A program made the translations under genes and the position numbers. Shown in pieces: positions 59,052 through 64,000 of a stretch of 64,000 bases of DNA. The stretch is from CADEDV01 sp048498035 (GTDB lineage: Bacteria; Bacteroidota; Bacteroidia; Chitinophagales; Chitinophagaceae): positions 36,611 to 100,610 of the forward strand of contig JBEHYT010000015.1 in NCBI GenBank assembly GCA_048498035.1. Reading direction: 5' to 3'. Under the pieces are notes generated by a model, which saw only the letters and a list, made by a program, of their open reading frames with translations, had not been told where the DNA came from and ran no database searches. The first letter of the stretch is position 1; each line of letters starts with the position of its first letter.

Positions 59052-61640
59052 ATGACTACTATGGAACATCCATCAGGCAGAGCATTGCAGCAATTCCGGA
59101 ATGAAGTAGGGATCAAATTCCAGCTATACAATAGCCTGTTTACCTCGCTTCCCTTTCACCGGATTGAAAAAACAGGGATCCTTTTATCTCTTCTTTCCAC
59201 CATCTGCGAAGAAGGTTATAAAAAGAAACTCAGTCCTTCGGAGATCATCAGCGAATTTTTCAGTCGCCATACCACTTACACCGGGGAGCATGAACAGAAC
59301 GACCTGCTGTTTCGTTTCGTACAGTATGTAGAACGCCAGGTGGTATTGTTCGACGCGCTGGAAGATGCTTCCTTCAGGCATGTGCACGACTTTAACGGAA
59401 TCGGTACACTGAAGCAACTGGAGTCTGAAGTGTTACAGGACAATAAAGAAGAAGAGTTGGCCGAAAAGCTTCGTGATTTTGCAGTTCGACTCGTATTAAC
59501 CGCCCACCCTACGCAGTTTTACCCGGGATCTGTGCTGGGCATCATCAACGATCTGTCCAAGGCACTTACGGAAAACAATGCAAGCCTCATCAATACCTAT
59601 CTTCAACAGTTAGGTAAAACACCTTTTTTCAAAAAGAAAAAGCCCACACCCTATGATGAGGCAGTAAGCCTGATCTGGTACCTGGAGAATGTTTTTTATC
59701 CGGCCGCAGGCCGCATTGTATCCACCTTAAAAAGCCAGTTCCCGCAAGCAGTTTCACCAGATCATCCCTGTATCCAGATGGGTTTCTGGCCCGGTGGTGA
59801 TCGTGATGGCAATCCCTTTGTAGTGGCGGAAACCACCTTGCAGGTAGCTAACGCGCTTCGTGGCGCTATTATCAAATGTTATTACCTGGATGTACGTAAA
59901 CTACGCCGCCGCCTTACGTTTGAGGGCGTGGATGTGTTGCTGGTAGATCTTGAGGCCAAGCTCTACAACAACCTCTTTATACCTGGCATGCGCACCTCGC
60001 TTACCAGCAAGGAGATCCTGGCTACGCTGGAGCAGGTAAAAGAGATCCTTATTTACCAGCACAACGGCCTCTTTCTGCACCTGGTTAATAACCTGATCAA
60101 TAAAATTGAAATCTTCGGGTTGCATTTCGCTTCGCTCGATATTCGCCAGGAAAGTACCATACACGAAAAATTATATGATGCGCTGGCAACGGCCGGTATT
60201 GCATTGCCATCGGATTATACTAAAGGAAGTTCGTCGCAAAAAATGGATTGGCTGGCTTCTATCTCTACTACCGTTGCTCCCGAAATACTTACTGATCCTG
60301 TACAGCAGGATGCGATCCGCTCTATTGAAGCAATTCGAAACATCCAGGAATATAATGGTGTGCAGGGATGTAACCGCTATATCATCAGCCAATGCAAATC
60401 TGCGGTAAATGCCATGGAAGTGTATGGACTGTTTTTGCTGGGCGGATGGAAGCCCGAAGAAATAAATGTAGATATTGTTCCGCTGTTTGAAACCATTGAT
60501 GACCTGCGTGAAGCGGCTGCTGTAATGGCCACATTGTACAGTCATCCTGCATACAAGGTTCATCTCCAGCGCCGCGGTAACCGGCAAACGATCATGCTCG
60601 GTTTTTCAGACGGTACAAAGGACGGTGGCTACCTGATGGCAAACTGGAGTATTTACAAAGCGAAAGAAGAATTGACCCGCATCTCCCGTGAATATGGCGT
60701 AGAAGTGGTGTTCTTTGATGGTCGCGGGGGGCCACCATCGCGCGGCGGTGGAAAAACACATAAGTTTTACGCATCGATGGGTCATAATATCGCCAATGAA
60801 GAAATACAATTGACGATACAGGGCCAAACGGTGAGTTCCAATTTTGGCACGGTAGATTCTGCGCAGTATAATATTGAGCAATTGTTAAACGCAGGGATCA
60901 GCAACGATCTTTTTTCCAAAAGACATGAAACGCTTTCAGAAAAAGAAGAAGCGCTGCTGCAACAACTGGCCGAAGCAGGTTATGCATCCTACCTGAAGTT
61001 GAAGGAGCATCCTTACCTGGCAGATTACCTGCTGCAGGTGAGCCCGCTTCGTTTTTACAGTGAAACGAATATTGGTAGCCGCCCCGCCAAGCGCGGCAAA
61101 GGCTCGGGGCTTTCATTGAAAGATCTGCGGGCCATACCGTTTGCCGGATCATGGAGCCAGTTGAAACAAAATGTAACCGGTTATTTCGGCGTTGGTTCTG
61201 CATTACGAACAATGGATAAAGCGGGTAAACTGGGTGAATTGCAGGCGCTCTATCGTGAATCACTGTTTTTCAAAACGCTGATCGATAATTGCGAGATGGC
61301 GATGATGAAGTCATTTTTCCCATTGACGGCATTCCTGGCCAGCCACCCGCAATTTGGGGAGATCTGGCAGATGATCCAGGAAGAATATGAACTGACACGC
61401 CAATACCTGACCCGTCTTTCCGGCAATACCGAACTGATGGCTGAATACCCGGTTGAGCAACTCTCTATCATGATGCGGGAACGGATCGTGTTACCACTGG
61501 TGACCATTCAGCAATATGCATTGACGCGCATACGCGAGATTGATGAAAGCCTGGTGCAGACACCGGTAAAAGAGACGTTTGAAAAGCTGGCGATGCGTTG
61601 TTCATTTGGAATTATCAATGCAGGCCGCAATTCCGCATAG
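59052..61640 (+). CDS. ppc: phosphoenolpyruvate carboxylase
   Basis: The enzyme makes oxaloacetate from phosphoenolpyruvate and bicarbonate to refill the TCA cycle. ATG 59052 is used; a TTG at 59028 is less likely and 59061 is also possible. Motifs in order: LTAHPTQFYPGSV (catalytic His), GFWPGGDRDGNPFV, LDIRQES, LGFSDGTKDGGYLMANW, FFDGRGGPPSRGGGKTH, RPAKRG and PFAGSWSQLKQNVTGYFGVGSAL. The Glu of the usual TAHPTE is Gln, and the chain ends AGRNSA instead of the classical RNTG, both variants that may alter allosteric control. Monocistronic, about 862 residues. Confidence 0.94.
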   Translation: MTTMEHPSGRALQQFRNEVGIKFQLYNSLFTSLPFHRIEKTGILLSLLSTICEEGYKKKLSPSEIISEFFSRHTTYTGEHEQNDLLFRFVQYVERQVVLFDALEDASFRHVHDFNGIGTLKQLESEVLQDNKEEELAEKLRDFAVRLVLTAHPTQFYPGSVLGIINDLSKALTENNASLINTYLQQLGKTPFFKKKKPTPYDEAVSLIWYLENVFYPAAGRIVSTLKSQFPQAVSPDHPCIQMGFWPGGDRDGNPFVVAETTLQVANALRGAIIKCYYLDVRKLRRRLTFEGVDVLLVDLEAKLYNNLFIPGMRTSLTSKEILATLEQVKEILIYQHNGLFLHLVNNLINKIEIFGLHFASLDIRQESTIHEKLYDALATAGIALPSDYTKGSSSQKMDWLASISTTVAPEILTDPVQQDAIRSIEAIRNIQEYNGVQGCNRYIISQCKSAVNAMEVYGLFLLGGWKPEEINVDIVPLFETIDDLREAAAVMATLYSHPAYKVHLQRRGNRQTIMLGFSDGTKDGGYLMANWSIYKAKEELTRISREYGVEVVFFDGRGGPPSRGGGKTHKFYASMGHNIANEEIQLTIQGQTVSSNFGTVDSAQYNIEQLLNAGISNDLFSKRHETLSEKEEALLQQLAEAGYASYLKLKEHPYLADYLLQVSPLRFYSETNIGSRPAKRGKGSGLSLKDLRAIPFAGSWSQLKQNVTGYFGVGSALRTMDKAGKLGELQALYRESLFFKTLIDNCEMAMMKSFFPLTAFLASHPQFGEIWQMIQEEYELTRQYLTRLSGNTELMAEYPVEQLSIMMRERIVLPLVTIQQYALTRIREIDESLVQTPVKETFEKLAMRCSFGIINAGRNSA

Positions 61641-61663
61641 AGAAAAAATGACGGCAGGTTTTG

Positions 61664-61671
61664 TATTTTTG
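61664..61671 (+). promoter_or_regulatory. -7 promoter element (TATTTTTG) of the aguB-aguA unit
   Basis: It matches TAnnTTTG, 16 bp upstream of the aguB start codon. No clear -33 element. Confidence 0.45.
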
Positions 61672-61687
61672 CAGTTAATCTGAGATT

Positions 61688-62563
61688 ATGAGCAAAGTAA
61701 AAATAGGCCTGGTACAGATGACTTGTTCTGCCGATAAGGCAGCCAACCTGGCAAAGGCCATTGATGGTGTTCGCAAAGCAGCCGCTGATGGTGCACAGAT
61801 TGTGTGCCTGCAGGAACTGTTTACATCACTTTATTTCTGTGATGTGGAGGATTATGACAATTTCAAACTCGCGGAACCCATTCCCGGTCCTTCAACGGAA
61901 ACCTTGCAGCAGGTGGCCGGAGAACTGGGGGTAGTGATCATCGCGTCATTGTTTGAAAAGCGCGCACAGGGTATTTATCACAACACCACCGCGGTGCTGG
62001 ATGCAGATGGCTCTTACCTGGGCAAATACCGGAAAATGCATATTCCGGATGATCCGGCCTATTATGAAAAATTTTATTTCACGCCTGGTGACATGGGGTA
62101 TAAGGTATTTAAAACCAGGTACGCAACTATTGGTGTATTGATCTGCTGGGACCAATGGTATCCCGAAGCATCACGCATTACCGCGCTGATGGGTGCCGAG
62201 ATCCTGTTTTATCCAACAGCAATTGGTTGGGCAACGTCACAGGATGCGGCGACTAACGAAGAGCAATATGGCGCATGGCAAACGATACAACGCAGCCATG
62301 CCGTTGCCAACGGTGTGCATGTGGTGAGTGTGAACCGCGTTGGCTTTGAGCAGGAAGGCGCCATGAAATTCTGGGGTGGCTCATTTGTGGCCAACCCGTT
62401 TGGCCGCATCATCTACCAGGCATCTCATGAGGAGGAAGAAACAAACGTGGTGGAAATTGATACAGCGAAGACGGATCAATACCGGACACATTGGCCGTTT
62501 ATGCGCGACCGGCGTATTGATTCCTATCAGCCAATCACGAAGCGCTATATTGATGAGGATTGA
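61688..62563 (+). CDS. aguB: N-carbamoylputrescine amidase
   Basis: The nitrilase-superfamily enzyme hydrolyses N-carbamoylputrescine to putrescine, CO2 and ammonia. The 291-residue length and the Glu-Lys-Cys triad segments are clear: CLQELFTSLYF (Glu about 42), KYRKMHIPDDPAYYEKFYF (Lys about 117) and GVLICWDQWYPEASR (Cys about 154). It is in the plant-type AguB group. The next gene, aguA, makes its substrate; together they form the agmatine-to-putrescine route. The start ATG 61688 gives the family N-terminus SKVKIGLVQMTCSADK. Confidence 0.95.
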   Translation: MSKVKIGLVQMTCSADKAANLAKAIDGVRKAAADGAQIVCLQELFTSLYFCDVEDYDNFKLAEPIPGPSTETLQQVAGELGVVIIASLFEKRAQGIYHNTTAVLDADGSYLGKYRKMHIPDDPAYYEKFYFTPGDMGYKVFKTRYATIGVLICWDQWYPEASRITALMGAEILFYPTAIGWATSQDAATNEEQYGAWQTIQRSHAVANGVHVVSVNRVGFEQEGAMKFWGGSFVANPFGRIIYQASHEEEETNVVEIDTAKTDQYRTHWPFMRDRRIDSYQPITKRYIDED

Positions 62564-62637
62564 AAAATCTGCATTAGGCATTCATAAGAAATCTAAAACC
62601 TGCGGAGCTTCATGCGCCGCGATCAGTAGCAAGACAC

Positions 62638-63675
<1,038 letters not shown>

Positions 63676-63693
63676 TATGCCATACAATTCTGT

Positions 63694-63911
63694 AATTCGG
63701 CGATTCGCTGATTCGACACTAAAGAAAAATGTGATAATGTGCTGATGTGAAAATGTGCTAATTAATTCAATAATTCGGTGATTCGCTGATTCGATGATGG
63801 AGGAAAATGTGATAATGTGCTGATGTGAAAATGTGCTAATTAATTCAATAATTCGGTGATTCGCTGATTCGATGATGGAAGAAAAATGTGATAATGTGCT
63901 GATGTGAAAAT
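63694..63911. repeat. 78-bp tandem repeat, about 2.8 copies
   Basis: Units start at 63694, 63772 and 63850 (AATTCGGTGATTCGCTGATT...). The second and third units differ at few positions; the first is more diverged. The third stops after 62 bp where the transposon-like end begins at 63912. Confidence 0.85.
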
Positions 63912-63931
63912 CACTGTTGTCCGGGGAAAAT
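63912..63931. mobile_element. left terminus of a third transposable element of the same family
   Basis: CACTGTTGTCCGGGGAAAAT matches the inverted terminus of copies A and B almost perfectly. It breaks the 78-bp repeat at the sequence ATGTGAAAAT (63902-63911), which would be its 10-bp target duplication. The rest of the element lies beyond the window. Confidence 0.65.
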
Positions 63932-63943
63932 AAATTGAAGGGT

Positions 63944-63967
63944 AAAAAAATGGGAGGCGAACCTCCC
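63944..63967 (-). terminator. minus-strand rho-independent terminator at the window edge
   Basis: GGGAGG-CGAA-CCTCCC (63952-63967), followed on the minus strand by A plus seven T. It should end a minus-strand gene beyond position 64000, possibly the transposase of the third element. Confidence 0.6.
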
Positions 63968-64000
63968 AAAAGAATGATAAGTTTGAGTTACCAGACAAAA

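Larger units (their letters stand above)
63676..64000. other. intergenic region with repeats and a transposon end
   Basis: The 325 bp after aguA hold a 78-bp tandem array, a transposon-type inverted terminus and a minus-strand terminator. No gene is visible before the window ends. Confidence 0.7.

Noticed and set aside
63676..63969. Minus-strand frame through the 78-bp repeats with IIESANHRIIEL-type periodic sequence
   Set aside because: It is a translation of the tandem repeats (78 is divisible by three) and overlaps the end of aguA; no start context or family.

Overview
The window looks like a chromosomal segment of a Bacteroidota bacterium, most likely of the Chitinophagaceae/Chitinophagales type. 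Reasons: several TAnnTTTG promoter elements instead of a sigma-70 -10 box; outer-membrane barrels with an N-terminal carboxypeptidase-regulatory-like domain; a DUF5686 barrel; DUF3857/transglutaminase proteins; an ECF sigma factor followed by a membrane-anchored barrel protein; a zinc-free ribosomal protein L36; few Shine-Dalgarno sequences. It is mostly ordinary core chromosome. No prophage, CRISPR array, tRNA or rRNA gene was seen.

Layout. 1-8.7 kb: a partial unknown protein, an ECF sigma factor with its barrel/anti-sigma-like partner, queG, a DUF3857 gene pair and a serine hydrolase. 8.8-15.9 kb: clpB, a secreted unknown protein, a DUF5686 barrel and a small exported protein. 16.5-23.8 kb: a DsbA-fold protein lacking its CxxC, a DEAD-box helicase, an RRM protein, an outer-membrane barrel, an FAD oxidoreductase, a low-affinity iron permease-like protein and a DUF1905 protein. 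23.9-31.9 kb: a UGT-like glycosyltransferase, a di-heme peroxidase, a Mur ligase, a guanine deaminase, a second ECF sigma/membrane pair, an NlpC/P60 hydrolase and a Crp/Fnr regulator. 32.2-34.9 kb: a quinone reductase-like flavoprotein, then ArsR / SRPBCC / small protein / two VOC proteins. 35-45.6 kb: ppa, crcB, lipoproteins, a permuted NlpC/P60 hydrolase, a PhoH ATPase, a TonB-dependent receptor, rpe, a TPR protein and a TolB-like propeller. 45.8-54.4 kb: hmgA, a repeat block, then a TetR-TolC-HlyD-ABC-ABC-permease-permease export operon. 54.9-58.9 kb: infA-rpmJ-rpsM-rpsK-rpsD-rpoA-rplQ. 59-63.7 kb: ppc and the aguB/aguA putrescine genes. 63.7-64 kb: a tandem repeat array interrupted by what looks like a transposon end.

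Most notable are structures outside the genes. (1) A small non-autonomous transposable element family has two complete copies (25353-25724 and 31995-32155), each flanked by a perfect 10-bp target duplication, and a third end at 63912. One copy carries a 207-bp hairpin-rich insertion that is itself flanked by TAAAA. (2) Two matching 16-bp TTAACC-N4-GGTTAA operators lie at the tetR promoter and over the tolC start codon. (3) A perfect AGTTGCA-N8-TGCAACT inverted repeat covers the -7 element of the arsR promoter. (4) A roughly 460-bp block of 39-bp repeats is bracketed by two identical 28-bp perfect palindromes. (5) Five convergent gene pairs have gaps of -4 to +2 bp. I found no clear candidate for an entirely new enzymatic or defence system. 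The transposable element family and the palindrome/39-bp repeat block are the best leads for something undescribed.
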